This document shows positions 25,436 to 35,139 of a DNA stretch of 64,000 nucleotides, one piece after another. The notes beneath the pieces were generated by a model that made no database searches, had not been told where the DNA came from, and worked only from the letters and a program-made list of their open reading frames with translations. The stretch is from positions 3,220,001 to 3,284,000 of the forward strand of contig NZ_CP121113.1 in assembly GCF_029581395.1 (NCBI RefSeq), given 5' to 3'. This DNA comes from Roseinatronobacter sp. S2 (GTDB lineage: Bacteria > Pseudomonadota > Alphaproteobacteria > Rhodobacterales > Rhodobacteraceae). The stretch's first letter is position 1, and every line of letters starts with the position of its first letter. The position numbers were made by a program, and so were the translations under genes.

Positions 25436-27747
25436 AGGACACCCCCCGCACAGACGGCGCGACCCATCAAGACCAGAACCATGACAGCGCCATCAAACAT
25501 GTCACCGGTCGCGCGGAATATACCGATGACATCACCGAACCCGCAGATTGCCTGCATGCCTATATCGGCACGGCAGGCATTGCGCATGGCACCATTGCGT
25601 CCCTTGATCTGGACGCAGTGCGCACCGCGCCCGGTGTCGTGGCCGTGCTGACCGCAGATGACATACCGGGGCGCAACGACATTTCGCCCAACGGGCTGAA
25701 CGACGAACCGGTTTTCACCACCGGGCTGGTTCAGTTCCATGGCCAGCCCGCATTTGCCGTGGTGGCCACAACCCGCGATCTTGCGCGGCGCGCGTGCCGC
25801 TTGGCAAAGTTTGAATATGCCCCCCTGCCCCATGCCTGCGATATTGATACAGCAGAACACGCCGCCTATCCCGATGTGACAGCGCCGCTGACACTGGAAC
25901 GCGGGCAGGCTGGCCCTGCACTGGATGCCAGCCCGCACCGCATCAAGGGCCGCATGCGCGTGGGCGGGCAGGATCACATGTATCTGGAAGGGCAGATCGC
26001 GCTGGCCATCCCCGGCGAAGATGACGAGGTGTCGCTGTTCGCCTCCACCCAGCACCCGAGCGAGGCGCAGCACATGGTCGCCCATGCGCTTGGTGTGCGC
26101 GCAAATGCCGTAGTGATCAACGTGCGGCGCATGGGCGGGGGCTTTGGCGGCAAGGAAACGCAGATGAACCTGTTTTGCGTCATTGCCGCGCTGGCCGCAA
26201 AACAACTGGGCCGTGCCGTGAAGCTGCGCCCTGACCGTGATCAGGATATGGAAATCACCGGCAAGCGCCATGACTTCCGCATTGATTATGACGTGGGCTT
26301 TGACGATCAGGGCCGCATTCTGGCCGTTGACGGGGTGTTTGCGGCGCGCTGTGGCTGGTCGTCCGACCTGTCCGGCCCCGTGACAGACCGCGCGCTGTTT
26401 CATGCCGATAATGCCTATTACTACCCCGATGTGCGCCTGAAATCCCGCCCGATCAAGACCAACACCGTCAGCAACACGGCCTTTCGCGGCTTTGGTGGCC
26501 CGCAAGGCGTGATTGCAGCCGAACGCATGATTGAAGAAATCGCCTATGCGTTGGGCCGTGACACGCTGGAGATACGCCGCGCGAATTTCTACCGCGACGG
26601 CGCGGATGTGACCCCCTATCACCAGACGGTCGAGGACAACATCCTGACGCGGCTGGTGGACGAGTTGGAGCAATCGTCCGACTATCAGGCGCGGCGGCGC
26701 GCGGTGCTGGACTGGAACGCCAAGGGCGGCATCATCCGCAAGGGCATTGCGCTGACGCCGGTAAAGTTCGGCATCAGTTTTACCGCGACATGGTATAATC
26801 AGGCGGGCGCGCTGGTGCATGTCTATAATGACGGGTCCATCCATCTGAACCACGGCGGCACCGAAATGGGACAGGGGCTTTACACCAAGGTAGCCCAGGT
26901 GGTGGCCGAAGCGTTTGGCGTTGATATATCCCGCATCAAGATCACCAAAACCACGACCGAAAAGGTGCCCAACACATCGGCCACAGCCGCCAGCAGCGGG
27001 TCGGACCTGAACGGCATGGCCGCGCTGAATGCCTGCGAACAGATCAAGGCGCGGCTGGTGGAATTTGCGGCAACGCACTGGGGCGTGCCCGCCGAAGCCG
27101 TGCAGTTCCTGCCCGATCATGTGGCAGTGGGCGGGCAGGAAATCCCCTTTGATGATCTGATCAAGGCGGCTTATATAGCGCGTATCCAGTTGTCGGCAGC
27201 GGGGTTTTACAAGACGCCGGAAATTCACTGGGACCGCGCCAAGGGGCGGGGCCAGCCCTTCTATTATTTCGCCTATGGCGCGGCCTGTGCGGAGGTCAGC
27301 ATTGACACATTAACCGGCGAAACCCGCGTGGACCGCGCCGATGTGCTGCATGATGTGGGCCGGTCGCTGAACCCCGCGCTGGATCTGGGGCAGGTTGAAG
27401 GCGCGTTTGTGCAGGGCATGGGGTGGCTTACATCGGAAGAACTGGTCTGGGATGACAAGGGCCGCTTGCGCACGCATGCACCGTCCACATACAAAATACC
27501 GCTGGCGTCTGACCGGCCACGCATTTTCAATGTCCGACTGGCCGATTGGTCGGAAAACGTGAAACCCACAATCAAACGGTCCAAAGCGGTGGGCGAGCCG
27601 CCCTTCATGCTGCCGATTTCAGTGTTTGAAGCCATCGGCATGGCCGTGGCATCGGTCGCGGATTACCGCGAATGCCCTCGCCTTGATGCGCCCGCCACGC
27701 CCGAACGCGTGTTGATGGCGGTCGAACGGTTGCGGGCAGGCTTATGA
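25432..27747 (+). CDS. xdhB: Xanthine dehydrogenase molybdopterin subunit
   Basis: The 771-residue catalytic subunit of the bacterial XdhAB heterotetramer hydroxylates hypoxanthine to xanthine and uric acid. Visible signatures include RRMGGGFGGKETQ (Moco contact), TAFRGFGGPQG with the substrate-stabilising Arg, GGTEMGQGLYTKV, and KAVGEPPFMLP containing the catalytic Glu. Length is normal. Its start overlaps xdhA and its end overlaps xdhC, so all three are translated together. Maturation needs the sulfuration chaperone encoded next. Confidence 0.96.
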   Translation: MKDTPRTDGATHQDQNHDSAIKHVTGRAEYTDDITEPADCLHAYIGTAGIAHGTIASLDLDAVRTAPGVVAVLTADDIPGRNDISPNGLNDEPVFTTGLVQFHGQPAFAVVATTRDLARRACRLAKFEYAPLPHACDIDTAEHAAYPDVTAPLTLERGQAGPALDASPHRIKGRMRVGGQDHMYLEGQIALAIPGEDDEVSLFASTQHPSEAQHMVAHALGVRANAVVINVRRMGGGFGGKETQMNLFCVIAALAAKQLGRAVKLRPDRDQDMEITGKRHDFRIDYDVGFDDQGRILAVDGVFAARCGWSSDLSGPVTDRALFHADNAYYYPDVRLKSRPIKTNTVSNTAFRGFGGPQGVIAAERMIEEIAYALGRDTLEIRRANFYRDGADVTPYHQTVEDNILTRLVDELEQSSDYQARRRAVLDWNAKGGIIRKGIALTPVKFGISFTATWYNQAGALVHVYNDGSIHLNHGGTEMGQGLYTKVAQVVAEAFGVDISRIKITKTTTEKVPNTSATAASSGSDLNGMAALNACEQIKARLVEFAATHWGVPAEAVQFLPDHVAVGGQEIPFDDLIKAAYIARIQLSAAGFYKTPEIHWDRAKGRGQPFYYFAYGAACAEVSIDTLTGETRVDRADVLHDVGRSLNPALDLGQVEGAFVQGMGWLTSEELVWDDKGRLRTHAPSTYKIPLASDRPRIFNVRLADWSENVKPTIKRSKAVGEPPFMLPISVFEAIGMAVASVADYRECPRLDAPATPERVLMAVERLRAGL

Positions 27748-28565
27748 ACGGCGCCCACAACATCCTAAGCGGCCCCGCCGCTGTGATCCATGCCCGCATT
27801 TCCCGCGTGCACGGGTCCAGCCCGCGCGAAACAGGGGCCGAGATGTTCATCACCGCGCAGGGCATGGCGGGCACGATCGGCGGCGGGCAGGCGGAATGGC
27901 AGGCACTGGCGCGCGCGCGCGACATGCTGGCCAAGGGCACATTGCGCGACACGCTTGATATCGCCCTTGGGCCGGAAATCGGCCAATGCTGCGGCGGGCG
28001 GATTTTGATAGAGCTTGTGCGCCTTGGCGACAGCGCGCGCGCGGCCCATCTTGCGCGCCTGCAAGGGGCCGTGCGCCCGCATGTGCTGATACTGGGCGCG
28101 GGTCATGTGGGCCGCGCTTTGGCACGGATCATGATCACGCTTCCCTGCCGCACGCTTCTGATCGACACCCGCGCCGCCGAATTGCGGCAGGCCCCCGACG
28201 GTGTGGAAACCTGCCTGACCCCCCTGCCCGAAGCGGAAATTGCCACAACCCCGCCCGCCAGCGCATTCATTGTCGCGACCCATGACCACGGCTTGGATTT
28301 CCTGCTGACGCTGGCCGCGCTGCGCCGCAAGGATGCCGCCTATGTCGGGCTGATCGGGTCTGCCACCAAACGCGCGCGGTTTGACCGTTTCGCGCGTGAC
28401 CACGGCACCGGCACCGACACGGCGGCGCTGATCTGCCCCATTGGTGCGGCGGGCCTTGGCGACAAGCGCCCCGAAGTTATTGCGCTGATGACGGCGCAGG
28501 AAGTCATTTCGGCATTGGGGCGCGCAACCCCGGCGCAGGCCGGTGCCTGTGCCGTATCTTCGTGA
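27744..28565 (+). CDS. xdhC: XdhC molybdenum-cofactor chaperone
   Basis: The 273-residue protein has the XdhC N-terminal part (VHGSSPRETGAEMFIT and GQCCGGRILIEL with a double cysteine) and a Rossmann-like C-terminal domain (ILGAGHVGRALARI). XdhC binds Moco, promotes its sulfuration and inserts it into XdhB. It overlaps xdhB by four bases and is followed by guaD after ten bases. Confidence 0.94.
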   Translation: MNGAHNILSGPAAVIHARISRVHGSSPRETGAEMFITAQGMAGTIGGGQAEWQALARARDMLAKGTLRDTLDIALGPEIGQCCGGRILIELVRLGDSARAAHLARLQGAVRPHVLILGAGHVGRALARIMITLPCRTLLIDTRAAELRQAPDGVETCLTPLPEAEIATTPPASAFIVATHDHGLDFLLTLAALRRKDAAYVGLIGSATKRARFDRFARDHGTGTDTAALICPIGAAGLGDKRPEVIALMTAQEVISALGRATPAQAGACAVSS

Positions 28566-28575
28566 AAGCCATCCC

Positions 28576-29865
28576 ATGACCCTAACCCTGATCCGCGCGC
28601 GGTTGCTAAGTTTCCTGCGCGAACCCCACAGCCCCGATGACACGACCAGTTTTCGCTATATCGACGATGGCGCCTTGCTGATCGAGGGGGGCATGATCCG
28701 CGCCATGGGCGAATTCAGCCAGATCAACACCCCCGATGCGACAGTGATCGACCACCGCCCGCATCTGGTCATGCCCGGTTTCATCGACACGCATCTGCAT
28801 TTTCCGCAAACACAAGTGATCGGCTGTTGGGCTGCGGAACTGCTGGACTGGCTGAATGACTACACCTTTCCCGAAGAAACCCGCTACAATGACCCTGCGC
28901 TGTGCGCACGCATGGCCAGCGCCTTTCTGGACCGGCTGGCAGATCACGGCACAACAACGGCTGTGGCCTATGCGTCCGTGCACGCGGCGTCTGCTGATGC
29001 GCTGTTCGCCGAGGCGTTGAGCCGAGACATGCGGCTGATTACTGGCAAGGTGATGATGGACCGCAACGCGCCCGGGTCCTTACGCGACACGGCCCAATCG
29101 GGCTATGATGACACCAAGGCCCTGATTGCGCGCTGGCACGGCAGGGGGCGGCTGTCCTATGCAATTACCCCGCGTTTTGCCATCACATCCACCCCCGACC
29201 AGTTGGCTGCGGCGCAGGCATTGGCGGTTGAGCACCCCGATTGCTATATCCAGACCCATCTTAGCGAAAACCACGCTGAAATCGCGCTGTCATGCCAGCT
29301 TTACCCCGATGCGGTGGATTATACCGACATTTACGCCCGCTACGGGTTGCTGGGAACAAAATCCCTGCTGGGGCATGCGATTCACTTGTCTGACCGTGAA
29401 ATAGGTGTCTTGGCGGAAGCAGGGGCAAAACCTGTCTTTTGCCCGACATCCAACCTGTTTCTGGGCAGTGGTTTGTTTGACGACGCAAAATTGCGCGCGG
29501 CGGGGCTGGTGAATGCGATTGCCACTGATATCGGCGGTGGCACAAGCTATTCCATGCTGCAAACCCTGGCCGAAGGCTACAAGGTGCTGCAACTGCAACG
29601 CCAGCGCCTGCACCCGTTTCGTGCCTTTCACTGGATCACCCGCGGCAACGCGGTGGCCCTTGGGCTGGAGCATTGCATCGGCACGCTGGACGCGGGCACC
29701 GAAGCTGATTTCGTTATCCTGAACGCCCGCGCAACCCCTGCCATGGCCCAGCGCATGGACCGCGCGCGGGGTCTGGCGGATGAATTGTTCACCTTGCAGG
29801 TGATGGGCGATGACCGCGCGGTTGTGCAAACCTATATCGCGGGAACGCCGCAAAAGGCCTGCTGA
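28576..29865 (+). CDS. guaD: Guanine deaminase
   Basis: The 429-residue amidohydrolase has metal-binding HxH (H73, H75) in PGFIDTHLHFPQTQ, the later QTHLSENHAEI segment, and LGHAIHLS and ATDIGGGTSYSM supplying the remaining ligands. It converts guanine to xanthine, the substrate of the XdhAB encoded upstream. ATG 28576 gives the family N-terminus; a frame starting within xdhC is less likely. It is the last gene of the purine operon. Confidence 0.94.
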   Translation: MTLTLIRARLLSFLREPHSPDDTTSFRYIDDGALLIEGGMIRAMGEFSQINTPDATVIDHRPHLVMPGFIDTHLHFPQTQVIGCWAAELLDWLNDYTFPEETRYNDPALCARMASAFLDRLADHGTTTAVAYASVHAASADALFAEALSRDMRLITGKVMMDRNAPGSLRDTAQSGYDDTKALIARWHGRGRLSYAITPRFAITSTPDQLAAAQALAVEHPDCYIQTHLSENHAEIALSCQLYPDAVDYTDIYARYGLLGTKSLLGHAIHLSDREIGVLAEAGAKPVFCPTSNLFLGSGLFDDAKLRAAGLVNAIATDIGGGTSYSMLQTLAEGYKVLQLQRQRLHPFRAFHWITRGNAVALGLEHCIGTLDAGTEADFVILNARATPAMAQRMDRARGLADELFTLQVMGDDRAVVQTYIAGTPQKAC

Positions 29866-29935
29866 TACGCGCCGCAAGTCCTTTGGGTATGAAGTGACCA
29901 GCTTTTCATGCCGTGTTCTTTTTGCCTGTGGGTTT

Positions 29936-30156
29936 TGGCCTTTTGCTGCCGTTGATGCCATGGACATAGCCCGCGCCAGCGGTGGGCCGGGGTCTGCCGA
30001 TCCGACGCCAGTGAAGTTCACTTTATGCAGGCGGCATACTCCTGACTTCAAAGGATTGAATCACCATCAGCCAAATCGGCAGGCCGCGGGACGGCCCGCC
30101 GATGGCGCGGCGGCCTGCGGCCTTTGCTCCGCGCCTTGGGGCGTCCCCTTCAGGCC
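29936..30156. repeat. Dispersed palindromic repeat, copy B
   Basis: This second full copy occupies most of the 328-base gap between guaD and the convergent hybrid kinase gene, in inverted orientation to 1879-2109. The shared core runs from CCCGCGCCAGCGG near 29970 to about 30147 with scattered substitutions. A GGCCTTTTGCTGCC block at 29938 is shared with the other copy at different spacing. GCAGGCCGC and GCGGCCTGC inside form a hairpin. On the minus strand it contains an open frame starting KSGVCRLHKVNFTGVG, the counterpart of the one in copy A. Confidence 0.8.
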
Positions 30157-30193
30157 AGCAACCCCGAACTGACAGGACCAAACACCAGCAGCG

Positions 30194-32473
30194 TCAGCGC
30201 GGCGACATATGCAACCAATAACTGTAATCGCCGGTTTGTGGCGCGGTATCTGTGCCCGAATCCGGCAATGCGCGCGACGGCATGGCCTGTTGCAGAACTC
30301 GCTTCAGCCGTCGCAGGGCAACAGGTTTGGTCATCACCATCATGCCCGCTGCCTGTGCGCGCTGCGCAAGGTCCTGACTGTGGTTGGCGGTGATCAGGAT
30401 TGCAGGAATTGTGCCATACCGGCTGCGCAACTGTGCCACAACCTCGATCCCGTCCTCGCCGTTGTCCAGCAAGAAATCTGCCAGAATAATATCAGGGGAA
30501 ACACCAAGTTCGGCCACCTGCTGATCGGCTTGTGCAAGGTTTGCGGCCTCCAGCGGGCTTGCGCCCCAATGTTCCAGAACTTCCATCATCGCAGCCCGCA
30601 CACCTGCGTCATTTTCAACCACAAGCACCAGCAGATCATCCAGCGGGCTGCGCGCCGCATCCGGCCCGGTGGCCGCGTCGGCCAGCGTGGGCACGGCCAT
30701 GTCGGACCGTGGCACGGTCAGCGAAAACACCGTGCCCTTGCCCATGGTTGAACGCAATTCCAGCGGATGGCCCAGCAGCGCACTGGCTTGTTCCACAATC
30801 GCAAGGCCCAACCCCATACCCGTGCACGCACTTGGCGCAAGGCGGGTGAATTCCTGAAAGATCTCGGATTGTTTGTCAGGGGGAATTCCCGGGCCTGTGT
30901 CCCACACCTGCAACCGCAATGTTGCGCCTTGATTGCGCACCCCCACAACAACCCTGCCCGTTGATGTGTAGCGGATGGCGTTGGACAAAAGGTTTTGCAA
31001 GATGCGTTTCAGATAGACCGCATCGCTGTGGACAACCGCGCTGCTGGGCACGACCACCAGTCGCAGCCCTTTTGCCTGCGCAATCGGGGTGAATTCCTCT
31101 CGCAGCCTGTCCAGCAACTGGCCAAGGGCAATGGGTTCGGGCTTGGCACGGGCTGCACCGATATCAAATTTGGAAATATCCAGAAGCGCGCCCAATATCT
31201 GCTCGACACTGCCAAAGGCACTGCGAATGCGTTCTGTCAGACGCGCCTGCCCCGCGTCCAGCGGGGTCGTGGACAGGGAGCCAAGAAACAGCTTGGCCGC
31301 ATTCAGCGGTTGCAACAGATCATGGCTGGCAGATGCCACGAAACGCGATTTCGATGTATTGGCGCGTTCTGCCAGATCGCGCGCGGATTCAAGTTCCAAT
31401 GTGCGTTCGCGCACCCGGGCTTCCAGCGTTTCATTCAACCTGTGTAATTCGGCGATGGCACCGCGTTCCTTGGTCATGTCGGTCAGCGACATCACGAAAC
31501 CACGGTCGGGCATCGCTTGCGCCGACAGATGCAGGATGGTTCCGTCATCTTGGGTAATTTCCAGTGACAAGGGCGGGCGGTGCGGCGGTCCCTGCACCCA
31601 TTGCATCAGCATTTGGGGCACGCGCCCCTGCCCCAGTTGGCGGCGGCGCGCCAGATCATCCAGAATGCTGGCAAAGGGCGTCCCGATGGCCAGCAATTCC
31701 ACCGGCGGCAGGAACATGTCACGCAAGCGCCGGTTCCAGCCCGCAAGTCGTGCCTTGGCGTCAAACATGGCCACGCCCTGATCAATATGGTCCAGGGTCG
31801 CGCGCACCATCTGCGCCTGTTCGTCCAGCAGTTTGGCGCGTTCTTCGCGTTCATTGCGCACCATGGCCGTCACATCGGTCTGGGTCACGGCTGTGCCACC
31901 GGACGGCATGCGCTGTTCACTGACCTGTAGCCATTGGTCATCGCGCAGCGGCACAATAAAATTCACATTCTTGCGCCGGTGGCTTTCCAGCCGCTGGGCC
32001 ACCCAGGCGGCGCGCGTCTGGCCATCGGGCAAATGCAGATAGGGGCTTTCGGACACCAGCCGCACATAATCGCGAAAACTAAGCCCCGCGCCAATGCGCC
32101 TGCGCAAATCGGGCAGGCCCGCACAAAAACGCGAATTCCACATGACCAGCATGTCCTGCGCATCGAATAATGCAAACCCTTCGCGCATGGCTTCCAGCGC
32201 GTCGGTCAGGATATTGCGCGCGCGCACGGCCATGCGTTCCGCCTGTGACAGGCGCGAATTGGCGATGCGCAGCTTGTCCAGCGTTTCGGCCAGATCGCGC
32301 GTGCGGCTGCGCACCTGCTGCTCCAGCGCCACGACGTGCTGCAACTGGCCCACGGGCCGGCTGGGCGATTGCCCGCGTTCGGACCGGTCCATAAGGGCGG
32401 CGACGATAGCGCGCAGGCGCAGGTTTTCCTCGTCCGGTGTCAGACCGGGTGGCAAGAAGTCCTTATGCATCAT
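30194..32473 (-). CDS. Hybrid sensor histidine kinase (NahK-like)
   Basis: The 759-residue cytoplasmic kinase has no membrane segments. Its order is: N-terminal coiled coil (about 45-90), PAS-like domain (about 92-205, EGFALFDAQDMLV), second PAS (225-335), coiled coil, HisKA with His384 in SASHDLLQPL, HATPase (LQNLLSNAIRYT, WDTGPGIP, GMGLGLAI), and a C-terminal receiver with Asp666. The architecture and the upstream overlapping FIST gene match NahK with its partner NosP. Its start overlaps the FIST gene by 11 bases; ATG 32473 and ATG 32470 share a GGGGGG site. It probably passes phosphate to the NarL-type regulator nearby or to an external HptB-like protein. Confidence 0.87.
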   Translation of the reverse strand: MMHKDFLPPGLTPDEENLRLRAIVAALMDRSERGQSPSRPVGQLQHVVALEQQVRSRTRDLAETLDKLRIANSRLSQAERMAVRARNILTDALEAMREGFALFDAQDMLVMWNSRFCAGLPDLRRRIGAGLSFRDYVRLVSESPYLHLPDGQTRAAWVAQRLESHRRKNVNFIVPLRDDQWLQVSEQRMPSGGTAVTQTDVTAMVRNEREERAKLLDEQAQMVRATLDHIDQGVAMFDAKARLAGWNRRLRDMFLPPVELLAIGTPFASILDDLARRRQLGQGRVPQMLMQWVQGPPHRPPLSLEITQDDGTILHLSAQAMPDRGFVMSLTDMTKERGAIAELHRLNETLEARVRERTLELESARDLAERANTSKSRFVASASHDLLQPLNAAKLFLGSLSTTPLDAGQARLTERIRSAFGSVEQILGALLDISKFDIGAARAKPEPIALGQLLDRLREEFTPIAQAKGLRLVVVPSSAVVHSDAVYLKRILQNLLSNAIRYTSTGRVVVGVRNQGATLRLQVWDTGPGIPPDKQSEIFQEFTRLAPSACTGMGLGLAIVEQASALLGHPLELRSTMGKGTVFSLTVPRSDMAVPTLADAATGPDAARSPLDDLLVLVVENDAGVRAAMMEVLEHWGASPLEAANLAQADQQVAELGVSPDIILADFLLDNGEDGIEVVAQLRSRYGTIPAILITANHSQDLAQRAQAAGMMVMTKPVALRRLKRVLQQAMPSRALPDSGTDTAPQTGDYSYWLHMSPR

Positions 32474-33647
32474 TCCCCCCACTGGTCACGGCAAACACTG
32501 TATCGGGTTCAGGTTGCGGCGGGTAGAAAGCAAGCCCCGTGAAGGTCTGGTTCACATGCATCAGATTGAACTGCTCGCCATAGGTGTTGAACCCTGCCAC
32601 CTGATAGCGGTCCAGAACAGTGCTGATGCGGGCGCGATTCTGGGTATTCTCTGCCTCCAGTCTGCGCAGGATGCAGTCACAGGCCAGAATTGCGGGCAGC
32701 GGCCCATCACCTGCCAACCCCGCAAGCTGGCTGTCCAGATGCGCGACCAGATCGACGCTTGTGGCAAGGCGCAGCACCAGCCCCGATTCCACCGCCGAAA
32801 AAAAGCGCAGCGTGCCATCGGGTTCCACACGCTGGATGGCCAGCACATGATGATCCTTGCCGATCTTGGACACCACCGGATTGGCCGCGAATATGAACGG
32901 CGACAGCTGTTGCGGGTCCTTGCCCAGAAGCCGCGCATATTCCGGCCCTGCGGGCATACCGTTGATCTGGCGCACCAGCCTTTGTTCGGGGTCGGCATCG
33001 GTCACCACCATGCGCAGTTCGGTGGGTTCCAGATGATCGAAACGAAACGCCGTCACCGTGCAGGGTGTGCGCAGCACGGCCAGCACCGCAGCATCCGTCA
33101 TGAACCGCCCCTGATGCAACACATGGGTCTGGCCAAACCGCAAACCGTCGCCTGCCGACCCGCCGACAAGCGGCGACTGGCTAAGCGCTTGCGACAAGGC
33201 CCAGACCAGATGATCCTCCATCATCGACAGCCCGTCGGTCAGCAGGAATGCCACTTCATTGGACCAGTCGGCGGTCGAGAATGTCAACTCGGCGCGCAAT
33301 TCAAATGCCAGATCGCGCGCTTGTTCGGGCCTGAAGCTGCGCAACCCCTCGATATGGCCCACGGCCACACGAAACAGATCGCGCGGCAGGCCGATCGCGA
33401 CAATATGCCCGTCCAGATACCCGCCACTGCCGATTTCGCCCGCAGTCGTGCAGCCGATGACCGGCAGTCTGGACGGCAACCCCATCAGCGCACCCTCGAC
33501 ACTGCGCAAATCATGCCCGTCGCCCACAAACAAAATCACCAGCGCCAGATCAGCCGGGGTCAGGGCTGCCAGTATGTCGGACATGGCCTGCGCTGTATCC
33601 TTGGCCCCTGACTGCGCATGTTTGAATATTGCAGCATTGCTGTGCAT
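32463..33647 (-). CDS. nosP: FIST-domain sensor protein (NosP-like)
   Basis: The 394-residue soluble protein has FIST_N (VIGCTTAGEIGSGGY, PLVGGSAGDGLRFG) and FIST_C (CDCILRRLEAENTQ to TYGEQFNL) domains. In several bacteria such a protein encoded beside a NahK-type kinase is NosP, a haem protein that senses nitric oxide and inhibits the kinase. The sequence supports the FIST fold; haem binding is inferred from gene context only. ATG 33647 has a GGGGGG site and begins the family-length protein. It lies between the response regulator gene and the overlapping kinase gene. Confidence 0.85.
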   Translation of the reverse strand: MHSNAAIFKHAQSGAKDTAQAMSDILAALTPADLALVILFVGDGHDLRSVEGALMGLPSRLPVIGCTTAGEIGSGGYLDGHIVAIGLPRDLFRVAVGHIEGLRSFRPEQARDLAFELRAELTFSTADWSNEVAFLLTDGLSMMEDHLVWALSQALSQSPLVGGSAGDGLRFGQTHVLHQGRFMTDAAVLAVLRTPCTVTAFRFDHLEPTELRMVVTDADPEQRLVRQINGMPAGPEYARLLGKDPQQLSPFIFAANPVVSKIGKDHHVLAIQRVEPDGTLRFFSAVESGLVLRLATSVDLVAHLDSQLAGLAGDGPLPAILACDCILRRLEAENTQNRARISTVLDRYQVAGFNTYGEQFNLMHVNQTFTGLAFYPPQPEPDTVFAVTSGGNDA

Positions 33648-33702
33648 TGGCTGCCCCCCTTCCCCCAAGGTCCACGCGCGCCGCCGCCCATTGCGCTTTG
33701 TG

Positions 33703-34410
33703 TCAGGACATGCCACCATCGCGCAAGATCGACGCGAAAGACGCAGAATTGGCGATGCGCACGGCCTGTGTCCGGCTTTGTGCGCCCATTTTGCGCAATA
33801 TCGCCGTGACATGGGCCTTGACCGTGGTTTCACTGATCGACAATTCGAACGCAATTTGCTTGTTCAGATACCCTTCGCAAACCAGCGCCAGAATCCTGCC
33901 CTGCTGCGGCGTCAGGGTGGCCAGCTTGTCAACCACGGCCTGTTCACCACTGCCATCAGTGCCGGTTGGCGGGGCGTAACTTTCAGGGGTATACGTCCCG
34001 CCCTGCATGACCTGACGAATGGCCGCGACAAACCCTTCGCGGGGGCTGTGCTTGGGCACGAAACCCGCAGCACCGGCTTGCAGCACGGCGGTTACAATCC
34101 GGTCATCAGCCATGGACGACACCACCACCACCGGCACACCGGGAACCGCGTTGCGCAGCCGCATCAACCCGTCCAGACCGGCCACATCAGGCAGGTTCAG
34201 GTCCAGCAAAATGGCATCCGGTTCCATTCCGCTGCGCAGGTCTTCAAGCGCCTGACCCAGCGAACTGGTGGCATGGATACGGGTAACGGCCAGCGTTTCT
34301 GTCAATGTCATTTGCAGGGCTTCGCAAAACAGCGGGTGATCGTCGATGATCATGATCATGTCGGTATCTTTGCCTGCGGCTGCCCCGATGGTGATCATTC
34401 TGGCTCTCAT
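33703..34410 (-). CDS. NarL/LuxR-type response regulator
   Basis: The 235-residue protein has a receiver with Asp70 (AILLDLNLPD), the PKHSP motif with the conserved Lys, and a C-terminal LuxR-type HTH (LTPQQGRILALVCEG, NKQIAFELSISETTVKAHV). It is likely the DNA-binding output of the FIST-kinase module 55 bases downstream. ATG 34410 is used; ATG 34398 (GAGAG upstream) is equally credible. The 103-base gap behind it toward aroQ contains no recognised signal. Confidence 0.9.
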   Translation of the reverse strand: MRARMITIGAAAGKDTDMIMIIDDHPLFCEALQMTLTETLAVTRIHATSSLGQALEDLRSGMEPDAILLDLNLPDVAGLDGLMRLRNAVPGVPVVVVSSMADDRIVTAVLQAGAAGFVPKHSPREGFVAAIRQVMQGGTYTPESYAPPTGTDGSGEQAVVDKLATLTPQQGRILALVCEGYLNKQIAFELSISETTVKAHVTAILRKMGAQSRTQAVRIANSASFASILRDGGMS

Positions 34411-34513
34411 TGTTTACCCGTCATTTCGTCCCATCCGCACTTATAGCGCATTTCGACCGGAAAGTGTGCCCCCTCTTAAGTCCTATGGTGCAAGGGGCTG
34501 CATCAGACGGATA

Positions 34514-34960
34514 TCAGGTCGCCAACAGTGCCACCACGCGACGCAGCGCCAGTTGATAGCCAAGCGTCCCGCAGCCTGCGATAACCCCGTCAGCGCGCGC
34601 ACTGACATAAGAATGATGGCGGAAGGTCTCGCGCTTGTGGATGTTGGAAATATGAACTTCCATCACTGGCCCGTCAAAGGTGTTCAGCGCATCCAGAATG
34701 GCCACGGATGTATGCGAATAGGCCCCCGGGTTGATGATGATGGCGCGCGCCGCATCGCGGGCGGTATGGATCATATCCACGATTTCGCCTTCGTGGTTGG
34801 ACTGGAACAGCGCCGCCTCGACGCCCATTTCCTGCGCCAGCGCCGCACAATCACGCGCCACATCGTCAAGGGTTTCGTGGCCGTAGATTTCGGGTTGGCG
34901 GCGCCCCAGAAGGTTCAGGTTCGGGCCGTTCAGTATATGGATCATCGGAAGCGGCATCAT
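34514..34960 (-). CDS. aroQ: Type II 3-dehydroquinate dehydratase
   Basis: The 148-residue enzyme contains [17 protein letters not shown] with the catalytic Tyr, [22 protein letters not shown] and [18 protein letters not shown], all hallmarks of dodecameric AroQ. It dehydrates 3-dehydroquinate to 3-dehydroshikimate. The start is ATG 34960 or 34957 after AAAGGA. It precedes the response regulator gene on the same strand but belongs to a different pathway. It is divergent from pmbA over a 179-base gap. Confidence 0.96.
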   Translation of the reverse strand: MMPLPMIHILNGPNLNLLGRRQPEIYGHETLDDVARDCAALAQEMGVEAALFQSNHEGEIVDMIHTARDAARAIIINPGAYSHTSVAILDALNTFDGPVMEVHISNIHKRETFRHHSYVSARADGVIAGCGTLGYQLALRRVVALLAT

Positions 34961-35139
34961 CTATCCTTTCGCAACTGGCCCCCTTAGTGCCACAGCCCTG
35001 CCTGTGCGAAAAGTGCCAAGATGCAGCGCGTGCCGGTTGTGCGGACAGTTTGGCACATAAAAACGCGCGCGGGCATTTCATTCGCGGCAGGTTCGGCTTA
35101 CATCTGGGCGAAGTTTCATCAACCGACCAAAGGCCAGAT

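Noticed and set aside
25282..27228. Long minus-strand open frame opposite xdhB
   Set aside because: No recognisable domain, and xdhB is a certain gene with full motif content.
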